From contig CAZTZE010000007.1 of NCBI GenBank assembly GCA_964618215.1, positions 1 to 64,000 of the forward strand: 64,000 nt of DNA. The letters are read 5' to 3'. Under the pieces are notes generated by a model, which was not told the DNA's origin, did no database searches, and saw nothing but the letters and a program-made list of their open reading frames with translations. The DNA comes from CG2-30-58-95 sp964618215 (GTDB lineage: Bacteria > Chloroflexota > Anaerolineae > Anaerolineales > Villigracilaceae). Positions 8,816 through 16,190 of the stretch are shown here, one piece after another. A program made the position numbers and the translations under genes. The number at the start of each line of letters is the position of its first letter. The stretch's first letter is position 1.

Positions 8816-10132
8816 ATGCACTCCCTCTACCTCCACATCCCCTTCTGCCGTCACCGCTGCGCCTACTGCGACTTCAACACCTACGCTGGGCAGGAAGATT
8901 TGATTCCGGCTTATGTGGACGCGTTGTGCCGCGAGATCGAGTTTGTTGGCTCACAACTCCCCTCTCCCCCGGGGAGAGGGGCCGGGGGTGAGGGTCGGGT
9001 CCATACCATCTATTTCGGCGGCGGCACGCCATCATTACTCACAGCCGGGCAATTCGAAAAAATCCTGGCGGCCATTCGTGAAAATTTCGAAGTTCTTTTC
9101 GATGCCGAAACATCCCTCGAAGCCAACCCAGGCACTGTTTCACTGACCTATCTGCGTGGCTTGCATGACATGGGCTTCAACCGTCTCAGCCTCGGCGTCC
9201 AATCCGCGCACGCGGATGAATTGCGCCAACTGGAACGCAGCCATGATTTCTTCGACGTGATCGAGGCGGTCAAATTGGCGCGCATGGCTGGATTTGACAA
9301 TTTGAATCTCGACTTGATCTATGGCCTGCTGGAACAACCTCTCGACCGGTGGCAGGCGACCGTTAAACTGGCTTTGGGCCTGCACCCGGAGCATCTCTCG
9401 CTCTACGCCCTGACCATCGAGCATGGCACGCCTTTTGGACGTTGGTCGGCGCGTGGGCGCATGCCGTCACCCGACCCCGATCTCGCCGCCGATATGTACG
9501 AGTGGGCGGGGGAGTATCTTTCAGAACAAGGATACGAGCAATACGAGATCTCCAACTGGGCGCGTTCGAAGGATGAAGGCGGAAGGCGGAAGGCGGAAGA
9601 AAACTTTCATCCTTCATCCTTCATCCTTTCGCCTTCATACGCCTGCCGCCACAACCTACAATACTGGCGCAACCAGCCCTTTTTAGGCTTCGGCGCTGGG
9701 GCGCACGGCTGGGCGGGCGGATACCGCTACTCGAATGTCCTGCGCATCAAAACCTACATCGAGCGTCTGGCAGATGGCGGATGGCAGGCTTGCCCTGAGC
9801 GCAGTCGAAGGGTAGCGAAAGGCGAGTTTCCACTCTCGCCGGCGACTGTCAAACATCAGCGCATAACTGCCAAAGTGGAAATGCAGGAAACCATGCTCAC
9901 CGGCCTGCGTCTCACCCGCGAGGGCGTTTCGGATGCCGATTTCCGCTCTCGATTTGGCATAGGCATCGAAGATGCTTTTCCGGAAGAAGTCTCCGAACTC
10001 TTGCGGCTGGATTTGGTCGAATGGGTTTCCACGCCCCCTTCTTACGCATCACGCATCACGCATCACGCATTACGCCTCACTCCCCGCGCCCGGCTGGTGG
10101 CGAATCAGGTCTTTATGCGATTTGTAGATTAA
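8816..10132 (+). CDS. hemW: HemW-like radical SAM protein with four in-frame repeat insertions
   Basis: 438 residues; the family is usually about 375-390. Radical SAM cysteines are in PFCRHRCAYCDF (residues 8-19, CxxxCxxC) and the GGGTPS motif follows. HemW inserts haem into respiratory proteins and is often misnamed oxygen-independent coproporphyrinogen oxidase. The extra length is explained by four repeat-derived segments: residues about 46-61 (palindromic CCCTCTCCCCCGGGG type DNA at 8959-8994), 251-274 (7-bp inverted tandem at 9567-9635), 325-334 (CCTGAGCGCAGTCGAAGGG at 9793-9812) and 408-421 (ACGCATC tandem at 10044-10080). Removing them leaves about 375 residues. The frame stays open, so the gene is probably functional. 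Confidence 0.9.
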   Translation: MHSLYLHIPFCRHRCAYCDFNTYAGQEDLIPAYVDALCREIEFVGSQLPSPPGRGAGGEGRVHTIYFGGGTPSLLTAGQFEKILAAIRENFEVLFDAETSLEANPGTVSLTYLRGLHDMGFNRLSLGVQSAHADELRQLERSHDFFDVIEAVKLARMAGFDNLNLDLIYGLLEQPLDRWQATVKLALGLHPEHLSLYALTIEHGTPFGRWSARGRMPSPDPDLAADMYEWAGEYLSEQGYEQYEISNWARSKDEGGRRKAEENFHPSSFILSPSYACRHNLQYWRNQPFLGFGAGAHGWAGGYRYSNVLRIKTYIERLADGGWQACPERSRRVAKGEFPLSPATVKHQRITAKVEMQETMLTGLRLTREGVSDADFRSRFGIGIEDAFPEEVSELLRLDLVEWVSTPPSYASRITHHALRLTPRARLVANQVFMRFVD

Positions 10133-10137
10133 AAGTA

Positions 10138-10208
10138 CCGGAGCGGCCAGATGGCCGCCCCGGAATATCGTGCTCTCGTCTTTATGGCGCCAGAGAAAAA
10201 CTGGCGCC
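10138..10208. terminator. Two hairpins between convergent genes
   Basis: A strong stem CCGGAGCGGCCA with TGGCCGCCCCGG (10138-10163) and a second stem GGCGCCAG with CTGGCGCC (10186-10208). They lie between the ends of hemW and the convergent lipoprotein gene. Neither has a long T run, so termination is likely but not certain. Confidence 0.5.
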
Positions 10209-10241
10209 TCGCCAAGGCTCGGAGCGACGACCCCGACGATG

Positions 10242-12269
10242 TCAAGGTGCGGCCATCGTGAGGTTTACCGTACCGCCACTGGAGAGGTCAGCCGTAGTAC
10301 TTCCACCCCACCGCCCCCAGACACGGTATACATTGTTGGCTAAACCATCGAAGCGGAAATTCCCTGACCCATCGGTGGTAGTTGTAGCAATAATGTCTGA
10401 TCCAAGGAACAAATCAACTATCAATCCCTCAAATGGTCCTTCATCAGAATCACATGTACTGTTTAAATTCGCGTCCCAGCAGACATATCCGCTAATGGCA
10501 CCCGTACTTGCTGCGGTTGGTGTGTTCGTGCTGACAGGAGGCGGGGGTGGGCTTGCGTGGACGCAAAAATCAGCGCTAGCGGTTCCCCCGGCAGGGACAG
10601 TGACATTTTGGCTTGTCGAACAGGCCCCGGTCGGCTGCGAGGTGAGAAACACGACGCAATAGGGTGTTGGCCAGACATCCGTGAACTGGTAGTTGCCGCT
10701 TTTGTTGGGCAGGGTGGTTGCCACGGTAACGTTGCAGGAGCCGCCGTACCCATCGGTGCGTAATACGACCGCCTCGCTGCTCCAGCCCAGTTCGTCCGCC
10801 TGCCGGATGCCATCCCCGTTCGTATCCTGCCAGACCTGCCCGGATACCGTCCCATTGGCTGGGGGCGGCGGATTCGGATTATCGTCACTTCCAGACAAGG
10901 GTGTGCCGGTGGGTTGAGCGAGAACGACAATGCCGGACGCGGGTGTGCCGGTGGGATTGACGAGGACGACAATGCCGCTCGGTGGAGTCGGGTTGCTGCC
11001 CTGCGAACCACCCTGCTGGCAGATCATCGAATCGTCTTCAGGGGTGCAAATGCCAGGCTCCTTCCCCGTGGGGCTGAATCCATAGGCGACGCGGCAGGTG
11101 TTGTCCAGCAAGTAAAGGGAATTGAGCGGATAGTTCGGATCGCCCTGCAGCGGGGAACCGGCATCTATCCGGGTGAAAGCATCGTTGTAATCGAACAGGA
11201 GGGGATTCCGCTGGCTGCTATCCGCCCAGACACCCCACAGGAAGGAAGAGGCGTTGTTGATGTAGGACGGGCGGAAGGCGACTTGAATGAAAGCATTATC
11301 CTGAGGGGCGAGGCGCGCCCAGGCCCCGTTCGGGTCGGCTCCGGATCCCATGCTGTAGGGTACGTTCTCGTAGCCATCATTTTTTATGGGAGCATCCGAG
11401 AGCAGCGGATTCGGGCCGCCGACATCACCGTTGGCATCCTGGTAGACGATGGCGTTGGTATTCGTCCAGAAAGTGGTGAAGGGCGGGAAAACTTGGACCA
11501 GGGTATCGCCGCGCCCGTCCAGGTTCAGGTCGAATTCAACCGCGTAATCCGAGTTCTTCCCTTGCGTGGCAGGATCATCCCCGCGCAGCAGGATGGAGAT
11601 GTAAATCCAGTCCGCGCCGTAGGATAAGAAAGCCCAATCAATATCGGTATCGGGACGGTACCGCATCTGGATGTCGAAGGGGCGCTCGTAGAGATTACGT
11701 TGGTAGTTATCGCCGTAGGTGACGTAGGGCAGCGTTGGGTCAGCAAAGGCGTCGTATGCCCACGAATCCATCGTGACCGGATCGCCGGGAAGGATTGCGG
11801 TTGTGCCCCCGCCGCTGGTCTCAACCGGGATGACATGGATGCCGCGTTGCAGGGTAAACTGCGCCCAGGCCGAGTCCGGGCAATCGTAGCAGCCCCAGGA
11901 GCCGTAACCGTTCCAGGTGCCTCCGCTGAAGTCGCCCCAGAAATAGCGTCCCTGGCTCTCGCTGACGCGCAGAATGGTTCCATCGTAAGTGCCGCTGACG
12001 GCGTAGAATTCGGGCATGGTGGCGTCGAGGGTGTTGAAGGCGATGCTTCCGGTGACGACATTCCCTTCGCCGCGTTCGATGGTGAGCGTGGCAATCCGCT
12101 GAATGCCCCCGGCGAGGTCGAGGAATTGGCCGTTCCAGGTGCCGCCGATGTCGGGCGCGGCGGACGGGTCAACTGTGGCAGGAGGGGGAGCGGTCCCTCT
12201 GCCTCCGCAGGCGGTGATCAGCAGCATGAGCGCGGTCAGGATGGCGATTGGGCGTTTGAGTTTTTGCAT
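10242..12269 (-). CDS. Secreted lipoprotein with C-terminal SdrD/B-like repeat domains
   Basis: 675 residues. A lipoprotein signal peptide is clear: basic start MQKLKRP, hydrophobic core and lipobox LITAC with Cys at about residue 21, then a Pro/Thr-rich linker. The middle (about 40-400) is an uncharacterised extracellular region with many Trp, Tyr and Asp residues. The C-terminus carries two SD-repeat B-like (carboxypeptidase-regulatory-like) domains, starting GTVSGQVWQDTNGDGIRQAD (about 465) and GAISGYVCWDANLNSTCDSD (about 590), separated by Pro/Thr linkers. The linker near 430-450 contains two copies of PTGTP-x-SGIVVL. AAGGAGG precedes the ATG. It is probably a surface-anchored protein; partner or substrate unknown. 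Confidence 0.8.
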   Translation of the reverse strand: MQKLKRPIAILTALMLLITACGGRGTAPPPATVDPSAAPDIGGTWNGQFLDLAGGIQRIATLTIERGEGNVVTGSIAFNTLDATMPEFYAVSGTYDGTILRVSESQGRYFWGDFSGGTWNGYGSWGCYDCPDSAWAQFTLQRGIHVIPVETSGGGTTAILPGDPVTMDSWAYDAFADPTLPYVTYGDNYQRNLYERPFDIQMRYRPDTDIDWAFLSYGADWIYISILLRGDDPATQGKNSDYAVEFDLNLDGRGDTLVQVFPPFTTFWTNTNAIVYQDANGDVGGPNPLLSDAPIKNDGYENVPYSMGSGADPNGAWARLAPQDNAFIQVAFRPSYINNASSFLWGVWADSSQRNPLLFDYNDAFTRIDAGSPLQGDPNYPLNSLYLLDNTCRVAYGFSPTGKEPGICTPEDDSMICQQGGSQGSNPTPPSGIVVLVNPTGTPASGIVVLAQPTGTPLSGSDDNPNPPPPANGTVSGQVWQDTNGDGIRQADELGWSSEAVVLRTDGYGGSCNVTVATTLPNKSGNYQFTDVWPTPYCVVFLTSQPTGACSTSQNVTVPAGGTASADFCVHASPPPPPVSTNTPTAASTGAISGYVCWDANLNSTCDSDEGPFEGLIVDLFLGSDIIATTTTDGSGNFRFDGLANNVYRVWGRWGGSTTADLSSGGTVNLTMAAP

Positions 12270-12537
12270 GGTGTCCTCCTTGCGATGGTGCGAATGGGAA
12301 TGATTGCAGTATTATTGCACATGATGAGGAAGAACACAATAGGCTGAGACTTCGGATTCCAACGCGCGCCACACCGCCGGGGCGATTCCCGTTAGAGCGT
12401 GCAGCCCCCTGCAAACTTCCGCCGCGCCTTCAGCGCCCCGATCAGCAGGCAAGGGACAGGGTTGGCCGTGTGACGGCGGGTGCTGAGGTCTTCTATATTC
12501 CCGTGATCAGAGGTGATCAAAATCAATAGGGTGTATT
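12270..12537. other. Gene-free interval
   Basis: No coding potential recognised on either strand. It contains the lipoprotein gene's upstream region on the minus strand and GC-rich sequence without clear repeats; no promoter could be assigned with confidence. Confidence 0.4.
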
Positions 12538-12614
12538 TCAGTTCAGTTGAAGCAACCGTCCCGCAGGTTTTGAAAGACGGTCAAATTGACTCAATCCAAC
12601 CTGCGGGACGTTCT
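12538..12614. repeat. Palindromic repeat (CCTGCGGGACG family), left copy
   Basis: Contains CCGTCCCGCAGGTTTTGAAA on the left and AACCTGCGGGACGTT on the right, an imperfect inverted repeat of about 60 bp. A homologous copy in the opposite orientation lies at 13664-13745, so the methyltransferase gene and the riboswitch array sit between inverted copies. Confidence 0.8.
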
Positions 12615-12642
12615 GGTCTAACTCATTTGAAACGCACCCAAA

Positions 12643-13245
12643 TCAATACGGTTTTTGGAACAAAAGCCAGACCGAAGAGCGTTTTTTCTTGTCGAAGCCG
12701 TCCTTGCGCCACTGGAGAGGGAATCGGGCGGCAAACGCGTCCGGTTCGGACGCGGCAAGCCCGGGGCCGGACGCATCCGGGGCGGATTTGAAAAACCCAT
12801 ACAACAGCCAGTATCCGCCCGGGGCGAGCAACCGCTCCAGGTTGTCGAGATAGGCCGCCCTTTGTCCTTTTGAAAGGCCATGAAAACAGCCAATATCCAG
12901 CGCCAGATCGTAGGGAGTAGAGAAGAGAGAATGGGGGAGGTGGGTCACATCGGCGACGAAGAAATCCACCCGCGCCTTTACGTTTTTCGTCCCTTCGACT
13001 TTGCTCAGGGCAAGTTTACGTTTTGCGATCCGGATGGCGCGCGGGGCAAAATCCACACCCGTCACCTGCCAGCCGGCCTGCGCCAGCGCAAGCGTGCTCG
13101 TCCCAGTCCCGCAGCCGAGATCAAGGGCGCGACCAGCCGGGTGCGTCTGGATGAAATCAACCAGTTCCGGCGGGACGATGCCGCTGTCCCACGGCGCGCG
13201 GCGGAAGTACCACAGATTGAAGATTAAACGATTGGGTAGATTCAT
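12643..13245 (-). CDS. Class I SAM-dependent methyltransferase, downstream of triple c-di-GMP aptamers
   Basis: 200 residues. Motif I is LDLGCGTGTSTLALAQAGW (near residues 41-59), followed by VTGVDFAPRAI (motif II) and DLALDIGCFHGL (post-I region). The substrate is unknown; the N-terminal YFRRAPWDSG pattern is common in small-molecule methyltransferases of this type. About residues 77-85 (LALSKVEGT) are encoded by the repeat CCCTTCGACTTTGCTCAGGG (12991-13010), an in-frame insertion within the Rossmann fold. It is the first gene downstream, on the same strand, of the three GEMM aptamers (79 nt away), so its expression is probably c-di-GMP-dependent. Ribosome-binding site is weak. Confidence 0.82.
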   Translation of the reverse strand: MNLPNRLIFNLWYFRRAPWDSGIVPPELVDFIQTHPAGRALDLGCGTGTSTLALAQAGWQVTGVDFAPRAIRIAKRKLALSKVEGTKNVKARVDFFVADVTHLPHSLFSTPYDLALDIGCFHGLSKGQRAAYLDNLERLLAPGGYWLLYGFFKSAPDASGPGLAASEPDAFAARFPLQWRKDGFDKKKRSSVWLLFQKPY

Positions 13246-13261
13246 TACTTGAAACAGACAT

Positions 13262-13304
13262 CCGAAGTCTCCGCCCCCATGGGGTGCTTCGCGAAGACTT
13301 CGGA
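13262..13304. repeat. Palindrome CCGAAGTC...GACTTCGG
   Basis: Stem CCGAAGTC / GACTTCGG enclosing CCCCCATGGGG and TGCTTCGCGAAG. It is related to the palindrome at 24767-24813 (both follow GACATCCGA). On the minus strand it lies in the leader between the aptamer array and the methyltransferase start and could act in expression control. Confidence 0.65.
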
Positions 13305-13323
13305 GGGGTTAAATAAAAAATTG

Positions 13324-13583
13324 CACTCAGGTAGCCTGGCAGTCATGGTCATTTTTCAATGACCTTAGACCCATGACTTTGCGTCGCCGGTTTTCACCGG
13401 GTTTGCCTTTTCGGTCGTCAGGCTGCCGTAGTCACTTTTTACATGACTGTTAGGCCCTTGACTTTGCGCCCCCGGCTTTCACCGGGTTTGCCTTTTCGGT
13501 TGTCAGGCTGCCGTGGGTCATCTTTCGATGGCCTTTAGGTCCTTGACTTTGCGTCGCCGGTTTTCACCGGGTTTGCTCTTTCG
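13324..13583 (-). ncRNA. Three tandem cyclic-di-GMP-I (GEMM-I) riboswitch aptamers
   Basis: Read on the minus strand, three units of 85-nt period (13500-13583, 13416-13498, 13324-13413) each contain the GEMM core: GCAAACC, a stem capped by a GAAA tetraloop (CCGGTGAAAACCGG or CCCGGTGAAAGCCGGG), GACGCAAAGTC (GGCGCAAAGTC in unit 2), CCTAA or TCTAA, a second hairpin and GGCAGCCTGAC (TGCCAGGCTACC in the last). The second hairpin covaries: GGCCATC/GATGACC, AGTCA/TGACT, GGTCATT/AATGACC. TGCACTC at the 5' edge pairs with GAGTGCA at the 3' edge, which is followed by six T residues (13320-13315), a terminator-like end. A sigma70-type promoter lies directly upstream. The ligand assignment follows the family; three in a row is unusual. 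Confidence 0.88.
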
Positions 13584-13595
13584 GAGTGCATTTTC

Positions 13596-13623
13596 ATTAT
13601 CGCGCTAAAAAAGACAAAGTCAA
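13596..13623 (-). promoter_or_regulatory. Promoter of the riboswitch transcript
   Basis: On the minus strand TTGACT, a 16-nt spacer and GATAAT. Transcription would begin near 13589, right before the first aptamer, consistent with an RNA that starts with the array. Confidence 0.7.
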
Positions 13624-13663
13624 GAGTTTTTCAAATATTTAAGGCAATTGTAATCTTGGGGAT

Positions 13664-13745
13664 GGAGGAACGTCTCGCAGGTTGAAATGAGCTGATTTGA
13701 CCTTCTTTCAAAACCTGCGGGACGGTTGTTACAACTGAAATGAAA
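13664..13745. repeat. Palindromic repeat (CCTGCGGGACG family), right copy
   Basis: Inverted relative to 12538-12614; shared blocks include AAAACCTGCGGGACGG and TTTCAGTTG (both on complement). It lies between the riboswitch promoter and the EF-G promoter. Confidence 0.8.
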
Positions 13746-13777
13746 GAATACCAAAATGTGATATGACAAATCACACT

Positions 13778-13806
13778 TTGACAATTCACCATACTTCTCT
13801 TACAAT
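13778..13806 (+). promoter_or_regulatory. Sigma70-type promoter of the EF-G gene
   Basis: TTGACA at 13778-13783, 17-bp spacer, TACAAT at 13801-13806; the ATG is at 13847 after AGGAAAGG. Confidence 0.8.
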
Positions 13807-13846
13807 CAGGCACGCTGTCTTAAATCCTTACAGGAAAGGTTCCCAC

Positions 13847-15922
13847 ATGAAAGAGTATACTACCGAGTCTATCCGAAATATCGCCCTGGTCTCTCACGGC
13901 TCTGGCGGAAAGACCATGCTGGCCGAGGCGTTTCTCCATTTCACGGGGGCGACTACACGCCTGGGCAAGATCGAAGATGGCACGACCGTCTCAGACTATG
14001 AAGAAGAGGAAATCCGCCGCAAGCTTTCGCTGTATACTGGCGTGATCCCGATAGAATATAAAGACCACAAGATCAATGTACTGGATACCCCTGGTTATAC
14101 CGACTTTATCGGCGAAGTGATTTCCGCGCTGCGCGTCGCGGACGGCGCTTTGGTGCTGGTGGATGCGGTCGCCGGGTTGGAGGTTGGCACTGAGATCGCC
14201 TGGGGTTACTGCGATACCTTTAAACTGCCGCGCTTCCTGGTTATCAACAAGATTGACCGCGATAACGCCAACTTCCAGAAGGCTCTGGCCTCGGTGCAGG
14301 AATTCTCCGAGACGCGTCTCATCCCGGTACAGTTACCCTGGGGCGAAAAGGCTGCCTTCAAGGGTGTGATTGACCTGATCGCGATGAAGGCTTACGCTGG
14401 AGACGGGAAAACGGCTGAAGACATCCCGGCCGAGCTGAAGTCGGCGGCCGAAGAAGCGCGAGTGGCCTTGATCGAGGCGGCTGCTGAAGGTGAAGATGCG
14501 CTGCTGGAAAAATATCTGGAAAGCGGCGAATTGACTCCTGACGAACTGATGCGCGGTCTGAAAAGCATAGTCCGCAGCGGCGCATACGTCCCGGTATTCT
14601 GCGCGGCAGGCGCGCATGAAAAGGGCATCGCTCCCCTGCTGGACGCCATCCTCAACCTGATGCCGTCTCCCGCTGAAGCGCCGACCGTGGTCGCCACAGG
14701 TAAAAGTGGTGAGGAGGAACTTCCCGCCCTCGATTCTGGACCATTGGCGCTCTATATCTGGAAAACGACCGCGGATCCATACGTGGGAAAGCTGACCTAC
14801 TTCCGCATCTACTCAGGTACGTTGCAGGGCGACGCCCACATCTGGAACCAGACCAAAGGTGTGGAAGAACGCATGGCCTCCTTGAGCGTGCTGCGGGGTA
14901 AAGAAACCTTGCCAATCAAGCGGATGCACACTGGTGATATTGGGATCGTTGCCAAACTAAACCAAACATCCACTGGCGATACATTGTGCGATAAAGGTCA
15001 CCCGCTGACCCTGCCGGTGCCGCAATACCCAACCGCGCTATTTCGTGTGGCAATTATGCCAAAAACACAGGCGGATGCGGCCAAGATCTCGCCCTCGCTG
15101 ACGCGCCTGTGCGAAGAAGATATGACTCTAAGCTGGCATGGGGAACATTCGACCGGCCAAACCATCCTGCAGGGGATGGGTGACCAGCACATTGACGTGG
15201 CCATCCGCCGCGCCGTGAGCAAGCTCCAGGTCGGGTTGACCTCCGTGGAACCAAAGGTGCCGTACCGCGAGGGTATCACCAAGAAGGCGGATGCCATGTA
15301 TCGCCACAAGAAACAATCCGGCGGTGCGGGTCAGTTTGGTGAGGTCTCGCTGAGGATCGAACCATGTCCGGAGGAAGATTTCGAGTTCACCGATGAACTG
15401 GTGGGCATGAACCTTTCGAAGTCGTACTTGCCGGCCATCGAGAAGGGCATTCACGCCACGATGCTGACCGGCGTGGTTGCCGGTTATCCGATGAGCAATG
15501 TCAGGGTGATCGTCTATGATGGCAAGGAACACCCGGTTGACTCGAAACCCGTCGCCTTTGAAATTGCCGGACGCGAAGCCTTCAAACTGGCTGTCAAGGA
15601 TGCCAGCCCGGTGCTTTTCGAGCCGATCATGAATGCCCGCATCACCGTGCCGGACGCCAACATGGGCGATGTGATGAGTGATATGAATACCCGCCGCGGC
15701 CGCGTTCAGGGTACCGAATCCGAGCGCGGGCGGACAATTGTCATCGCCCAGGTGCCGCTGGCCGAGATGCTGCGCTACACCACCCAACTGCGCTCGATGA
15801 CCGGTGGGCGGGGTATCTTCACGATGGAATTCGACCGCTACGAAGTCGTTCCCACGCATCTGGCCGCGGAGATTATCGCCGCCAAGCAGAAGGAATTGGA
15901 AAAGGGTAAGGCAGAAGAATAA
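13847..15922 (+). CDS. Elongation factor G paralogue (EF-G2 type)
   Basis: 691 residues with all EF-G domains. GTPase motifs: G1 SHGSGGKT (16-23), in place of the AHxDAGKT of canonical EF-G; G3 DTPGY (near 80); G4 NKID (near 133). Domains II-V follow, with domain IV near 470-600 (GGAGQFGEVSLRIEP) and domain V near 600-680. Canonical EF-G drives translocation; this second class is a divergent paralogue whose role is less settled, and the variant G1 loop places it there. The ATG at 13847 is supported by AGGAAAGG and the conserved MKEYTTESIRNIALVSHG start; an upstream ATG in frame lies inside the promoter. Confidence 0.9.
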   Translation: MKEYTTESIRNIALVSHGSGGKTMLAEAFLHFTGATTRLGKIEDGTTVSDYEEEEIRRKLSLYTGVIPIEYKDHKINVLDTPGYTDFIGEVISALRVADGALVLVDAVAGLEVGTEIAWGYCDTFKLPRFLVINKIDRDNANFQKALASVQEFSETRLIPVQLPWGEKAAFKGVIDLIAMKAYAGDGKTAEDIPAELKSAAEEARVALIEAAAEGEDALLEKYLESGELTPDELMRGLKSIVRSGAYVPVFCAAGAHEKGIAPLLDAILNLMPSPAEAPTVVATGKSGEEELPALDSGPLALYIWKTTADPYVGKLTYFRIYSGTLQGDAHIWNQTKGVEERMASLSVLRGKETLPIKRMHTGDIGIVAKLNQTSTGDTLCDKGHPLTLPVPQYPTALFRVAIMPKTQADAAKISPSLTRLCEEDMTLSWHGEHSTGQTILQGMGDQHIDVAIRRAVSKLQVGLTSVEPKVPYREGITKKADAMYRHKKQSGGAGQFGEVSLRIEPCPEEDFEFTDELVGMNLSKSYLPAIEKGIHATMLTGVVAGYPMSNVRVIVYDGKEHPVDSKPVAFEIAGREAFKLAVKDASPVLFEPIMNARITVPDANMGDVMSDMNTRRGRVQGTESERGRTIVIAQVPLAEMLRYTTQLRSMTGGRGIFTMEFDRYEVVPTHLAAEIIAAKQKELEKGKAEE

Positions 15923-15945
15923 AGTAAAATTCAAAGCTGCGCCCC

Positions 15946-15998
15946 TTGACAAAGTCGGTCTTTACCGTATAATATTTATGACAATAGTCATAAATATT
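15946..15998 (+). promoter_or_regulatory. Consensus promoter with palindromic operator for the cysteine operon
   Basis: TTGACA (15946-15951), 16-bp spacer, TATAAT (15968-15973). A perfect inverted repeat with 12-bp arms AATATTTATGAC, separated by AATA, spans 15971-15998 and so covers the -10 box and the start site, an ideal place for a repressor. The repressor is not in the window. Confidence 0.85.
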
Positions 15999-16011
15999 CT
16001 GGAGAATTAGA

Positions 16012-16047
16012 ATGCGTACTTGCTTGTGTCTGAGGCGGGGATCGTAG
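16012..16047 (+). CDS. Cysteine-containing leader peptide of the cysteine operon
   Basis: An 11-codon frame encoding MRTCLCLRRGS, with GGAG 8 bp upstream of the ATG and two Cys codons at positions 4 and 6. Its last codons lie in the first arm and loop of a stem (16032-16038 with 16051-16057), followed by alternative pairings and a terminator-like stem-loop. This arrangement before cysK suggests that ribosome stalling at Cys codons controls read-through. It is inferred from layout only; no homologue is cited. Confidence 0.55.
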   Translation: MRTCLCLRRGS

Positions 16048-16190
16048 CCACCGCCTCGTTTATGGACGACTAAAATCGTCGCTACCAGCCAACAGACGAA
16101 GGACGGTGGGCGAGACCCCGCATGCGAAATCGGAGTTCTTCGCATGGCGCCCCGCGCCGTCCTTTTCGTTTTCCTGTTGGCTGTTTTATA
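16032..16190 (+). promoter_or_regulatory. Attenuator-like structured leader of cysK
   Basis: Stem 1: GAGGCGG (16032-16038) with CCGCCTC (16051-16057). Competing pair: GTAGC (16044-16048) with GCTAC (16081-16085), plus GACGA/TCGTC around 16070. Terminator-like stem: AGCCAACAG (16087-16095) with CTGTTGGCT (16174-16182), enclosing AAGGACGG (16099-16106) with CCGTCCTT (16157-16164), followed by GTTTTATA. A further stem TCATAGACATTAT (16214-16226) / ATAATGTCTATGA (16283-16295) lies just before cysK. Part of 16040-16085 may be an interspersed repeat, an alternative explanation for stem 1. Confidence 0.55.

Noticed and set aside
12643..13245. Methyltransferase as a simple pseudogene because of the inserted repeat
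   Set aside because: The frame is open throughout and all core motifs are present; insertion looks tolerated.
13324..13583. 85-bp periodic repeat resembling a CRISPR array
   Set aside because: Whole units are conserved including the variable hairpin positions; there are no unrelated spacers, no cas genes, and the units match the c-di-GMP-I aptamer pattern.
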